From Burhinus oedicnemus (Eukaryota > Chordata > Aves > Charadriiformes > Burhinidae), in NCBI GenBank assembly GCA_008921705.1, contig VFFE01007917.1:184344-248343 (forward strand): a stretch of DNA of 64,000 bases, in the 5' to 3' direction. A program made the translations under genes and the position numbers. Under the pieces are notes generated by a model. That model was given only the letters and a program-made list of their open reading frames with translations, had not been told where the DNA came from and ran no database searches. Each line of letters starts with the position of its first letter. Positions within the stretch are counted from its first letter, which is position 1. This document shows, in pieces, positions 47,256 through 58,600 of the stretch.

Positions 47256-47504
47256 TCCAAACACACTTTTTCTGGTGTTTAGTAAAAGGGACAGGAGCCT
47301 GTGACAGCAACGAAACGCAGCGCCCGCATCTCGGCCAGCCGAGGGATCTCTGCAAACAATCCCAGTCCCACCTCAAAACTTCTGAGCCCGCTGACTTTAC
47401 GACGTGGAAACACGTCACTCCTCCTGCCAGCTCCCCCTTCACCGCTACGGTAAAACCTGCCGTGGCAGGTTCGCTATTCCTTATCCTTTTCATCTATATT
47501 GTGC
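47256..47504. other. Unique sequence between AT microsatellite and CpG patch
   Basis: Composition rises in G+C after 47290 with scattered CpG (AACGCAGCGCCCGC, TCGGCCAGCCGAGG). No gene was recognised. Confidence 0.5.
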
Positions 47505-47700
47505 CCAGAGAGCGGCCACTTGTCACAGCCTCCCCGCGAAGCGGTGACAGCAGCGCGGCCAGCGAGGCCATCAACCCCCTGGGCCAGCAGCGCTGCCACC
47601 CCATGCCAAAGCGAACCGCGTCCCCGAGGTTCTCCTTATCTCCCCGGAACGCCAACCGGCAGCACCTCCCGCTCCCCAGCCGTCCCCAAGCCTGCCAACA
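47505..47700. promoter_or_regulatory. CpG-island-like patch
   Basis: In 47521-47700 (180 bp) I count about 82 C, 43 G and 16 CpG: about 69% G+C and observed/expected near 0.82. It is strongly C-biased on the plus strand. It sits 0.7 kb from the patch at 48420. No exon was recognised. Confidence 0.4.
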
Positions 47701-48419
47701 CAAACACCCAGCACACCAAACCTTTTAGCGAGATAAATTGCTAGCTAGCAGCGTGCGAGCTAATGTTCGTCACAACTCGGTTACAATTTTTATTTGTATT
47801 TATACGACGGGGAAGGGGCAGAGCCACCTGCTGACTTGTCATATCCTCCCCAGGCCACCCGACTGACATATCCCGCTCATTTTGCACATTTCCTAACCTT
47901 CACAAAGGTTGAAAAGGTAATTCTTTACGGTTCGGCACAGAAAAGAAGAAATAAAACAAAAGCCCAGTGAATTCTTGTTGGCTTTTAGGAACACTTCTTA
48001 GTACAGATAAGGCGTAACATCATTTTTTTAAGCAGTTTGAAAACACCCTGTTACTCCCTACAATTAAATAAACGTAACTGCAGCCTAAGCCAGCCCTCCC
48101 AGCCATCTTGTCTTTAAGGCAATGGGGAAAGAAGAGGCGCTACACCGTACGGTACTTTTGCTGGCTATTAAAGTGTTTCTCCTTATTCGATATCTAAATT
48201 AAATCAAATGGAGTATACTAAGTAAGCCCATAAGACACAGCGCATGATGCAAGAGTCTTAAAATCCTTATCTACTGAGCACTCCAGCTTAAAGGCTGATG
48301 TTTTATGTTCCCCTGCAGCGCACGGGGATCCTGCTGGCTTGGCCAGACTAGGAAAATAAGCTTCGAATGACCAAACGCCACTGCAACTTGAAAAGTAGGA
48401 ACCAAACCAGACACAACAA
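47701..48419. other. Unique AT-leaning sequence between CpG patches
   Basis: No gene or transposon was recognised. CTAGCTAGCA (47742-47751) is a short local symmetry. Confidence 0.5.
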
Positions 48420-48640
48420 ACCACAGAGCAGCCGCCCTGGCCCGGCCCGAGCTCGCCCAGCGCTGCCGTTCCCTCAGCCCGCGCGGCCGCCGGGTTCGCA
48501 GGGATGCTGATAAGATGCTCGCGGGTACCAAGCCAACGAGCTAGGTCGTTAATCACAAGATATTTAGCCCGAGACGCACAGGGTGAGGAAGGCAGAAAGC
48601 CGGCGGGCGCTGACGGAGCGACAGATGCACGGAGTTGTGC
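48420..48640. promoter_or_regulatory. CpG-island-like patch with a NotI site
   Basis: In 48421-48640 (220 bp) I count about 70 C, 74 G and 23 CpG: about 65% G+C and observed/expected near 0.98, the highest ratio among the patches over 200 bp here. GCGGCCGC at 48483-48490 is a NotI site, a sequence that in vertebrates is strongly enriched in unmethylated islands. A 208-codon minus-strand frame (48844-48218) covers it and matches nothing known. Candidate promoter of an unannotated transcript or an orphan island. Confidence 0.5.
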
Positions 48641-49145
48641 AAATCTGCTGAATTCCAAAGTTATGAATTCCTCGAGTTTCAGTGATTCTTGAAACGTCGC
48701 TGAGCCAAAACCCACAGTCCTGTCTGGATGTTCTCCCCGCAGGTCCCAGCGCGGGGGCGAGAGGATGGCGTGGCGTGGGGTAGCCCACCCCATCGCACAC
48801 CCACGGGCACCGTGTGGAGTAGAAGGAAGGGCGTTTTGGGTCATTTTCTGCCTGTGCTCGCCCCGGGCAGCCCTGTAGATGGCTCACGGGACAGTCCTTC
48901 CCTGCACTGACCACACGTGATCCTGGGCAAGAAATGGATGCTCCTCCAAGCTCACGCACCCATATCCGCATCCCAGGGCAAACGTGAGGGACAGGGTACC
49001 AAGTCTTGCAGAGCCTATAAATATCAGCTTTCTATAACACGCAAATAAAACCTGAATTCAAGACAAAGTCCAGCATCTATCCTCCAAGTTTGGATATGTT
49101 TCTCTCCTGAATATATGTAATCAAATCATAATTACACGTGAAACA
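48641..49145. other. Unique sequence between CpG patch and 204-bp duplication
   Basis: The start (48640-48700) contains TTGTGCAAATCTG and AAAGTTATGAATTCC, which could be regulatory. The rest shows nothing recognisable. Confidence 0.5.
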
Positions 49146-49349
49146 CCTTCGCCAGCATCCTTTGGTACCAAGAGATTGCCTGACATCAGCAGAGAAAGGA
49201 TCAAACCACACTCTGAGAAGCTCCTCAGTGACGTACCAACAAGTAATATTAAAATAATAGTGACTGCTTCGCAGTAATAAGGGATAAGCAGGACGGGGAG
49301 GGGAGGGAAATTTAAAAAGAGACACCAGCCCACAGTAGTAACTACAAAG
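49146..49349. repeat. 204-bp direct duplication, copy 1
   Basis: This segment recurs at 50102-50305, exactly 956 bp downstream, without indels and with four mismatches in 204 bp (about 98%). The differences are at 49166 (T/C), 49227 (A/C), 49229 (T/C) and 49233 (G/A); the last two are CpG-type transitions. Similarity stops abruptly at both ends and flanks are unrelated. No terminal repeats, poly-A tail or target-site duplication was recognised. On the minus strand the segment is open in two frames over 60 codons, but without family resemblance. Possible explanations are a recent local duplication, two insertions of an uncharacterised repeat, or an assembly artefact. Confidence 0.95.
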
Positions 49350-50101
49350 GACAGTTATTGCAAAGAAGAGTTAAGCAGCTCAAATCTTAAAATGTGAGTA
49401 AAACTACATAAATTAATAGTGGCTGCTAATTAAGTCCAGCAGTATTCTCAGACTTTTATTGGGAGACTGAGGCTTTTTCACAAAATTTGTGTTACGAAAT
49501 AGTATCACTTACTTATGTAGCTCTACCAGATCCATCAATTTAGTTTTTATTGTTCAACTCATCTGCCCTACATTTAGCATACCTGCCCACAGAAACAAAC
49601 CACACGTTCTACCTTATTTCCTCCGAAGAAAAGCTCTGTAATTATCACCACATCTACCAAGTATATTTGGAGGTCAAATTTCAGATCTCCCTCCCCCCTT
49701 TTTTTTCCTTCCCCCCTCCCCTTGTTACCTTTCAACTCCTGAGTTCCTGAAAAGTTTCGAAAATTTTTTTAAAAAAAAAAAACCAAAAAAAAAACAGGAG
49801 AAAGAGAGAGTCACTTAACGCTGCAGAGCAGCCACGGGGCTGGGGCTGTGATGACAGCGCTGGGACATCCTCAAAACCACCCAGCATTCAAAAAACGCAA
49901 AGCAAAGCACTGCCACCAGTGCAGCCGCTCCACAGGTCACCGCAACCCTGTGGCCGTAACGCGACAAAAAGAGAAGGTGAACTTCAAATCATGGTTGGTG
50001 GGTTTTAATTTTCTAGCATCAACAGGAACTGGGTGCATTGCTCTGCAGGAGCACTTGGAAAAGGCAAGTTACCATCGCCGAGGGTGCGGGGGGAAGCCTG
50101 G
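49350..50101. other. Spacer between the two duplicated copies
   Basis: Unique sequence with a 38-nt pyrimidine tract at 49686-49723 and A-rich runs at 49770-49795. No gene or transposon was recognised. It is unrelated to the sequence outside the duplication. Confidence 0.6.
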
Positions 50102-50305
50102 CCTTCGCCAGCATCCTTTGGCACCAAGAGATTGCCTGACATCAGCAGAGAAAGGATCAAACCACACTCTGAGAAGCTCCTCCGCGACATACCAACAAGT
50201 AATATTAAAATAATAGTGACTGCTTCGCAGTAATAAGGGATAAGCAGGACGGGGAGGGGAGGGAAATTTAAAAAGAGACACCAGCCCACAGTAGTAACTA
50301 CAAAG
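50102..50305. repeat. 204-bp direct duplication, copy 2
   Basis: The partner of 49146-49349 (offset 956, no indels, four substitutions at 50122, 50183, 50185 and 50189). Preceded by GGGGGGAAGCCTGG and followed by AAATAATTCC, both different from copy 1. Copy 2 has CCGCGACAT where copy 1 has CAGTGACGT. Confidence 0.95.
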
Positions 50306-51780
50306 AAATAATTCCAGGGCCCAAACCTATATAATTTTTTCTCAAATGAAAGCAATTTCATAAAACAACACTACCACAAGCCCACCCGAAGCAATGAGAA
50401 GCCATTTTTCCCATTTTAATCAAACACAAAGCTGATATGCTAACTTAAAGGATCAAGACAAAATAAGATATGTGGGCCGGCAATCTGAATGCCAAGTTTT
50501 ACCCATGTGAATTCAGTTATAAATGCTTGGAAAATGTGATTCCTTAACTTAGAAATAGCAGCTGTAGCATTCAAAGGTACTCCAGTAATTACTGGAATGT
50601 TTGCTGAAAAACTAGACAGAAGCTAACATCTTACTTACATTAAATACACATTCACCGCAAATTAAAAGAGCCACAGAAAAAAAAACCCAGAAAACAATCA
50701 GGCGAGCAGATGTTCAAAAAAGAAGGGAAAAAAAAAAAGAACCAAACCCAAAACATGACAAGAGAGGGCCAGATGCTCATTTCTGGTACTCGGCATGGTG
50801 CGCCCAAGGTGCCCCGCACCACCAGCCTCCCCAAGTCACCGATGCTCAACAGCCGAAGGGAGTCAGATTGGCACCTATACATCTGTAAGTGGTAATTTCA
50901 TCCCAGATACTGCAATAACACGCCGCCTTAAAATCGCAGAAATGCTGCCTAGTCATCTGAGACAACAGTAAAACAAGCAGCAACGCCAAGTGCAGTTGTC
51001 TACTACAGCCTGAGGGACTCGTGGGTTTAGCAACCGGGCTGGCATAAGGATTATATTATCGAGGAGCGCCCTGCACTGCTTTATTAAGTGCCAGTGAAAT
51101 GTCTATTGCACTCAGCGCCTGGGAAATGCTGTAAGGAACACCAACCAACACCAACCAAACTACAAATTAAGCGACTTGACCAATCCGAGCTTATTATCAG
51201 CTGCTGTTCCCTGAAAATAAACCGTTTGGGAAATAAGGGACCGGTGACATTAGCAGAGACGGGTAAGAGAACCTCTTTGCAGTGAACGCAAAGCCCCAGG
51301 ACACGCTGGTAGGAGCAGGGAAGTCCGCACCCAGGCTTTGGAAGGAGGTACCCGAAGAGAAGTTATCTGCAAAATGTGCATCACACTCTCCTGGCTCTCT
51401 TCACACCTCCCCCTTCGCATCCCCACTCCCATGCACCTTCGCGTCTATTCCCACACTTCTCTCGCTACCCACATCCTGAACATATTTGTGTTGTAAATAT
51501 CCATTTGGAAGCATTCGGTATGCTCGTGGCACAGAGAAGGATGCTGCTTTGAGCGTCAGAAGGCAGCCGTCTCGCCATGACCCCTCTCTCCCTTTCCCAA
51601 CTGCACGGGAGGGGAAAAAATTACTTGGCCCTCAACCTTATCTTTTATCCACTCAGGAACCAGATTATTGCCTAATAAAACTTCACTGCAAAGCTATTAA
51701 AAATTAAAGGGATATTTCCCTTCCTACATAATGATTTGTCACAAGCCAGACCTAAATCAGGATTGATGAGCTTTGTATTA
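50306..51780. other. Unique non-coding sequence
   Basis: A-rich runs occur at 50680 and 50728-50740. AACACCAACCAACACCAACC at about 51138-51157 is a two-unit 11-bp repeat. No gene or transposon was recognised. The sequence from 50400 to 50650 is AT-rich and repeat-free. Confidence 0.5.
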
Positions 51781-51815
51781 CCTTTTTCTTTTTCTTTTTT
51801 TTTTTTTTTTTTTTT
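51781..51815. repeat. Pyrimidine/T-rich tract
   Basis: Thirty-five consecutive C/T ending in about 20 T. No attached retroposon was recognised on the minus strand. Confidence 0.85.
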
Positions 51816-54575
51816 AAATTTGGCAGAATTTTCAGATATTTTTGCAGCCCTTCTCACTCCTGACTGACACAAAATTTCTCCCAGACCTTACTCCTCCATC
51901 GAGATGAAGTAAGAGGTGAAAGGCAGCTGAGCCAGCAGAAATGTTCCCACTGTCCTTCAGGAAATACGCAGAAGACTCCAAGTAGTTGGTATGATTCAGA
52001 ACTAGTGGTAGAAAAAGGACAAACCAGATTACAGAAACACAGAGGACTCCATCCAAAACCTGCATCCAAAGCGACTCCTGCTAACATATGGTGGAAATGT
52101 GACTTTCTGCAAATATCCTCCGCAGAAGCCAATTCCTCTCCTCCACCCAAGCCACGTCCAATAGCTCTAGTAGAACGAGCTGTTACTTACATGTATTAGT
52201 CAGGATAGGCATCAGCCATGATACAAATTTTAATCCATCTAGCTAATGAGGAATCTGCCATCTAGTTAACGTGCTCAGGCCCTCCAGAGAAATTAAAATC
52301 CACCTATTTAGGCTCCTCACTAGCCGATGTGCTGCCCATCCCGGAGCGCGGTGGCTGCCTTTCCCAGCCATCATGTCCCGCGCACCCTCCGCGGGGCCAG
52401 CACCGCTTTGCTCCACCAATATAAAGAGAAGCACCCCAAGCAGAATCATGCTGGAAAAACAGAACTTGGAAAGAATGCGTTAACAACTTCAATCCAAATA
52501 TAAAATGCATTTAAAGGTCATAATTTGCATAACTACATCTCATGCTTTTTGTTGTGTGGTGGGTTTTTTTTTTCTTTTTTTTCTTCTTTAAATTGCTCCA
52601 TCCTGGAAGGTGCTGAGTGCTTCTGAGAATTGCTGAGCATCTCTGCTTCTTGTTTAAAGTTTTAACAACTCTTAGAGGAGTCCAGTGCTTGGCAGGAGAA
52701 GCTCTGCAAGGCGTCCTAGGACCACGCTAACAGGTACGTAGCATTTCTAAAACAAACCCTTTTCAAGAAAACAAACTAATTGGAGAAGGCATCCAGCCCC
52801 GAGAGTGCACGTCACCATTATCACAAGCTGCCACGACTGGGCTGACACGGGGAGTTTCACTTTCTTATGATGCGCTCTTGGTGGTAGATGCAGAAAAGCA
52901 GCAAGATGCAACCAGTCATAACAGGAAGAGCTCAAAAGGCCAAGGGCACAAATTGCCCCAACAACGGCCGTATTAATTTTTTTTAATCCTTTTGTTCACT
53001 TGGATCAACAGCTGCCCCAACCTGCATCCAACGAGGATGCTACACTGATTCCCTAAAACTTCATCACCAAACCCATACCCAGTCCCATGAAAAGTGTCAT
53101 ATTTTCCTTGAAAGGATTGTAACTGGAAGAGCAGCAGGTATGAGGAGTGCCCTCTTCAACCAGAGTGAAAACCAGGAGATGCTGGAACATTCAGCTCTTG
53201 CTTCCTGCACAAAATTAATTAAAACAGCCAATCTGTGCTGCTGCTTAGTCTGCTGGGGGAAAGATGAAATGGCTAAATTGGTATCAAGGCAAAGGAAGGG
53301 CTCGTCTCAGCAACATCCGAGGCTGCCGCAGAAGCGGTATCCTGCCTTCTACTGAGCTCTGGAGAGGAAAGGAAGGAAAGGAAAGGAAACTCTGGAGATG
53401 GCTGAAAACTGTGGCTACAAGCCTGCAGTTCCCCCAGCTTGTATAAACGTGTTTGCAAAGATCAATGTGCTCGGCGTCGGGTTCAGAGGCTGAACGCAGC
53501 TCTATCACCATTAGCACCTGACTGATGACTGACACAAACCACACACCACCTACAAAGGCATTGCACAGACCCGAGCGTGTGGGAAACGCAGGCTTTCCAA
53601 AAACCCTCTGCAACATCTTAGATGTTTTCCCACACTTCAATTTAAAGAAAGAAAGAAAGAAAAAAAAAAGATCAAGGTTGCAGTATCCGTGTTAAACAGG
53701 ATCTTTCATTTCCGTGGCATCCGCTTGCATTCCTTTCGCAAGTTAAGAAATATTCTGTTTATTCTGGACTCAGCACGACCAAGTTCCTCCTAGTGCTCTG
53801 CTGCGGACACCGTTAGTAGAGAAGGGACCCAGAGCGCCCAGGCTTGGTAAGAAGCAATGAATATCACGTTAGAGATGCTGCGTACTCCCTTTGCCAAGCT
53901 GCTCTTTTATTTTTAGAAAGGGGAGTAAAGAGCACACCGTTTTCTTGTGAAAACTGCATCCATCTCAACAAACACAGTGAAAACCTCAAAATCAAGTTCA
54001 CGAAGCCCTCTGGATTTCCCACAGTAACATTAGTCATGGGGTCTTTATGAGAAATGCCCCAGTCCTGACTAACTGTTAAGAGAGAATGATGATACACTTG
54101 TTTCATTACCATCAACCCTAAAATGTGCACCTGGTAACAACTTCTGCATTTCTGGTGCCTTCTCCCCCAGTCTCACCACCCTTCTCGCTCTTTGGCGCAA
54201 GGAGGCTGAAGCTCCTGACTCCTGGTCCACCCTACCTGGGGTGTCTGCAGGTCCCCTGAAGATGGGATTGCTCCATCTGATGAAGCAACCAGACCTTGAG
54301 CACCGTGAGGTAAAAATCCCTTCATCTCCCGCACTGTCTCCTAAGCGTACATTCTCCAGAGAGGCTGAGGAGATTCGAGGACACACTCCATCCTAAGCCA
54401 AGCTGCGCTGAGGGGGGCAGAGGCGGACGGCCCAGAGAAAGACAGCCATAATATCTGGGGCTGGTTTAGGTCAGGAGTGCCTCCAGATCGCAGTTTGAGA
54501 GGGGAAATGAGACCGCACGCCTGCACTGGGGCCTACACTGACAACATGTCATCGGCCCATGGAGGACAGAGCTGA
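51816..54575. other. Unique non-coding sequence with small simple repeats
   Basis: T-rich sequence at 52560-52590, a (GGAAA)n run at about 53363-53388 and (GAAA)n plus A-run at 53645-53670. No transposon or exon was recognised. Frames up to 118 codons on the minus strand are unsupported. Confidence 0.55.
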
Positions 54576-54706
54576 TTCAAGACCAGGTTGGACGGGGCTT
54601 TGAGCAACCTGGTCTAGTGGGAGTTGTCCCTGCCCATGGCAGGGAGGTTGGAACTAGATGATCTTTAAGGTCCCTTCCAACTCTTAACCATTCTACGATT
54701 CTGTGA
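54576..54706 (+). mobile_element. CR1 LINE 3' tail, plus strand
   Basis: TTCAAGACCAGGTTGGACGG, GGCTTTGAGCAACCTGGTCT, TGCCCATGGCAGGGAGGTTG, GAACTAGATGATCTTTAAGG and CCATTCTACGATTCTGTG identify a CR1 3' end of about 131 bp, 5'-truncated. Same wording group as the copies at 7265 and 43435. Confidence 0.95.
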
Positions 54707-55839
54707 CAACAGGGCTGTGCTGGATGATGAAATACCAACACAAGCAAAGGAAGGCATCTCCATAAACCCAGCCGTGCCCAAACCCTTACAACAGAGAATC
54801 AGCAACGATTTAGCACAAGAGGCCACAGTTTTCATGCGGTTTCAAAGGATGAAGATTCAAATCAATAAGGAGCTGTGGAGGGCCTCTGTGGCCAACCCAC
54901 ATGTGGCCTTATAAGGTCCTGCACTGACCACAACATGGTCTCAGAGAAGGGATGGTTCAACCTCCCTGAGGTCATTCCGGCAAGAGGAGATCCGCGCACG
55001 GCCTCATGCATAGTAAGAAAAATCCACAGGTTCCCTTCATTGCAAGGCGTGCTTTGCTTTCTTGTTTGTTTGTTTTTAAATATTCTGGCAGTGGAAAGAG
55101 AGTCACTGTTTTGTTTTTCTCCCCCACATATGCTATATAGTTTTCTCTCTAGCACTCGTTTCTTGCTTACTCAGTTGACTATAGTCTGCTTCTCCCACAG
55201 GAACGCTAGCTGTGTTTGTCCCCAAACTGTACCGTGATCCAACTGCTTTGTGTCATCCCACCAGCCCGCTCAGGGAACGACGATCAAAATATTTTCCCTA
55301 GGATGTGATGCCGAGAGATGGGCATATACTTCATTTTAGAGCAAAGCTGACCTACAAGGCTGAAGAGCGCACAGAAGTGTTTTGGCTAGTGAACTCGGCA
55401 AACACGACATGAAAAGAGGGAGTAGTGCTACAAACAATACCAAGGCTTTGTTTGTACAACGGCGCTATTTTGCCAGATACACTGCTAAGAAAATACCGCA
55501 TCTCAGCTACACCACACGGCAAGTCCCCCTGCAAATTACTGCACAATATGACCACGCTTTCAGCAACGTTTTAATGCCGCCAATAAATTAATACAGGACA
55601 TCCCAACCCTCCGCGGGTCACAGTCATCAACAAGTAGGTCAAATTAATTCTGGAAGGCTGAGAGGCACATAAAATAGTGTACAGCAGCGGTCTGAGATGG
55701 GGATGAAGCAATCCCCACTTGAACTCATCGAGAAGCCCCGACAAAGCGGGATGCGGGACAAAGCCACCCCCGGTCCGCGCAACTCGCCTTCCATCTCTGC
55801 AAGTTAAAATTAACTTCCCTGACAAAATGCAAATACATT
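54707..55839. other. Unique non-coding sequence
   Basis: No gene, RNA or transposon was recognised. Frames up to 120 codons occur, including one opposing another across 54862-55155; neither resembles a known family. Confidence 0.55.
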
Positions 55840-56540
55840 AAAAAAATACCCAAGCCAATTAAGACACAAGTGTTTAAAGACATGAGTAGTAATTACGAAT
55901 GTATTATTCATACCTAATTTACAAGATGAACTTCTTTCAGTAAAATATTAAACTGTTTACATGCATTCAGGAAGACAATTTCCCAACCCTTCGCGTCCTG
56001 CTCTGAAGCGGTGACTATTGCTATGCGACAACTCCGCAGACTTACAGTGTACACCATGGAGTAATCAGAAAATGTTTGACCTCAGATATCTACTTGACCC
56101 CACAGAAATGCAGACTCGCTCGCTATAAAATCCTAAACAATGGGGCAGACAAGGTCAGAGGGTCAAAGCAAGTATTAACAGGTCATTGTGCAACCCACTT
56201 GGGAGCAATTACTTCTGGTCACGGCTAAGTGGACACTTGATTGAATACCACTAAGACAGCTCACATCCCACAGATAACAATCCTCACAGCGATTAAGAAT
56301 TAAAGCCCCCATGATTCAGCCTTTATTACTCAAATGAACCTAACTATTCCATAAAAAACTCTTGGTATATGCATGATGCAAGGTCTAAATTGAAATGCCA
56401 CCTCATTAAACAATAATATCTAATTTTATCTAAATGAATTTTCATGAAAGTACGCCACACAGCTCAGGAATTTTTAAAATGAATTATCACAAGCGATACA
56501 TAATTTCACCAAAACTGCTGCAGGAAAAAAAAAAAAAAAA
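55840..56540. promoter_or_regulatory. Candidate enhancer block, AT-rich and repeat-free
   Basis: About 700 bp of complex AT-rich sequence. Motif-like words include the palindrome GTAATTAC (55889-55896), ACTGTTTACATGCATTC (FOX-like TGTTTAC), GCAATTACTT, CACTTGA (NKX2-like, 56234-56240), AGCGATTAAGAATTAAAG, CCTTTATTACTC, CATTAAACAATAAT (SOX-like AACAAT) and AATGAATTTTCATG. It ends near an A-run of about 18 at 56526. The density and absence of simple repeats until that run resemble conserved developmental enhancers. Confidence 0.4.
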
Positions 56541-58289
56541 ATTAGCTTCGGGGATGAAAGGGAAACATCTATGCTGAATGAAAATTGCACTTCTTTCTGC
56601 TTGCAGAAAGGGTAAAAGGGGATTCGGGGCTTCTGCCAGACAATAAAGCCAGATTTTAATCAAATCAACACCTTTCTGCTATGTCAGGTACACTCACCCT
56701 ACCCTGACTGACAGTAAGCACCCAAACCGCGTGCCGAGTATCACCGCACACACAGGCCGCTTTCCGAAAAGGGGATGCCATCTGCACAGCAAACCCCTAA
56801 AATTGGGGTTTATGATCATAAGCCGTTAAAAGAGCCACCCGTGACTCTGGCTGTTAACTGGCCTCCGTTGCTTCAGCTGCAAACAGTTCGTACGTCCCCT
56901 CCTGAGGGGCGCAAACCCTGCTCCGACACCTGTCTACGTGCTGGCTTCTCATTTAAGAGCTCTTAATTATTTTACAAAAGCTACGAGATGCCTGCTTTAA
57001 AAGGGGTCCTGTCGGGAATCACCGAAAGAAAAAAAAAAAAAACAACAAAAAAACCCCACAACGCAGGTAAGCAGATTTAATTTTTAGCATATTTATTTGC
57101 TGATTCTGTGCGGCAGGTCCCACTGCCATACGACTAACGAGCAACGCCATCGGCCCAAACGTGGGCTCGTTATATTATACAGCCTCATTGCTATAGCTTC
57201 ACGCCTCACTTTTTCCAAAGTCTGGCTCTCCCTCACCCTCCCTTGTCCAGTTAGTTCCTGGAAAATAGCTGGTACTCAGCTGGCCCATGTCTTCTTCCAT
57301 AGGCTACGCCTTGCATAGGAAGAGAGGAACAACAAAAAACCAAACTCCAAAAGACCCCAAAAGACAGACGTTCTCCAAGCTACTGAGCCCAGCACAGACC
57401 TGCGGAGAAGAGTAGGTCGCAGGGATGCTGGTGGTTGACCGGCGCACACCGAGGGCTGGGCCAAGGCCATCGGGGAAGGGATGCTAACGCAAGTTAGGTC
57501 CCTTCTGGGGATCAACTCCTTCGCCCCAGCGGCAAAGCCAACACCTCGGGGATATTTAAGAGCACTGCATATGCAGACACTTGGATGTGCAAAATTATGC
57601 ATGCATGTTTGGAGGCCATTTTAGAGCTTGGCTCGTGACTCATACAGAAAGTGGATCAGGAGAAAAAAAAAAAAGTTTAAAGATGCATTTTTTTGTATGC
57701 TTGCTACTGCAGCATAGCTTTGTTTTTTTTTTTTTTTTTTTTTTTTTAATCCCAACCAGAAACAGCCGACCCTTGAGCGCTTGTCTTCCTTGGTACACTG
57801 AAATGAAAAAGATGCAGCTAACCAGCTGGGCAGGGATGTCAGCCAATTCTCCGTCCAGGAAAGATTATTTTCACATGTCTCCCTTTGAAAACTGAACATG
57901 AGAACACATTCCATAAGGACAGACAGACAGAGAGCAAGCCTACGGGCGCTACCGCGCTCACCACCCATACCTGCATCCTCTTGTGCCAGTGCGTCCTCCC
58001 GAAACACGCCTCATCCATGCTGTGCCCGCGACTCTGCTGCAAAAGGCTGGAGATGCTGTGCCTTTTCTAAGATGAAGCGGGGTTACGGGGAGAGAAAAAG
58101 AAGTTTTCAGCTCTGCAGCTTCCTCCTGTTCAGCTCCCTGCAACGTTTGCCTTCCTTTTTGGTAGAGAATACTTCAGTTGCCTGGAGCTATTCTCGTTCG
58201 TACTGGGCATTCATAGCAGAAGCCCAACATCTCTCGCTACTTTTGCTCATGGCTACCTGAGCACGCAGCTCCTGTGCTACAGAGAAGCA
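56541..58289. other. Unique non-coding sequence with homopolymers
   Basis: A-runs at 57029-57055 and 57662-57674 and 25 T at 57723-57747. The T-run generates the Lys-rich segment of an antisense frame of 128 codons (58007-57621). No gene or transposon was recognised. Confidence 0.55.
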
Positions 58290-58600
58290 CCTTCTTAATG
58301 AAGCAGCTATGAGATCAATGTTGTATGACTTCCAAGAGCAAAACAGTTTACAATTAGCTGAAGGTCTGGTATTTGACAGTTTTTTATGGCTCTTTTACAA
58401 CTGTTTGCAAATCTTTTCTTCCTTTAAATTATTCTGAAAAGTGTTAGGGGGAAGCCAAAAGTTATTTTGTACAAGCATGTGTCTACTTGCATGAATCCAA
58501 GAGTCTTTTTAATTTAAAAGCACCATTACAAACGCCTGTATTTACACGATAGTTGTTTATGTAATGCTTTAAAGAAAATCTAAACGGAGCACAGAAGCCA
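58290..58600. promoter_or_regulatory. Candidate regulatory block
   Basis: Repeat-free AT-rich sequence with TTTACAATTAGCTG, TTTTTTATGG (HOX9-13/CDX-like TTTTATGG at 58383-58390), AACTGTTTGCAAATC, TTTTTAATTTAAAAG (near-palindrome) and GTTGTTTATGTAATG. Suggestive of an enhancer, but unproven. Confidence 0.3.

Noticed and set aside
49077..49333. Open frames of 70-82 codons on the minus strand in the 204-bp duplication, hydrophobic in part
   Set aside because: The similarity between the two copies is nucleotide duplication, not evidence of selection on protein; frames diverge at the copy ends and match nothing known.
7265..54706. CR1 open reading frames (reverse transcriptase, endonuclease)
   Set aside because: All five copies are 5'-truncated 3' ends; none contains ORF2 sequence.
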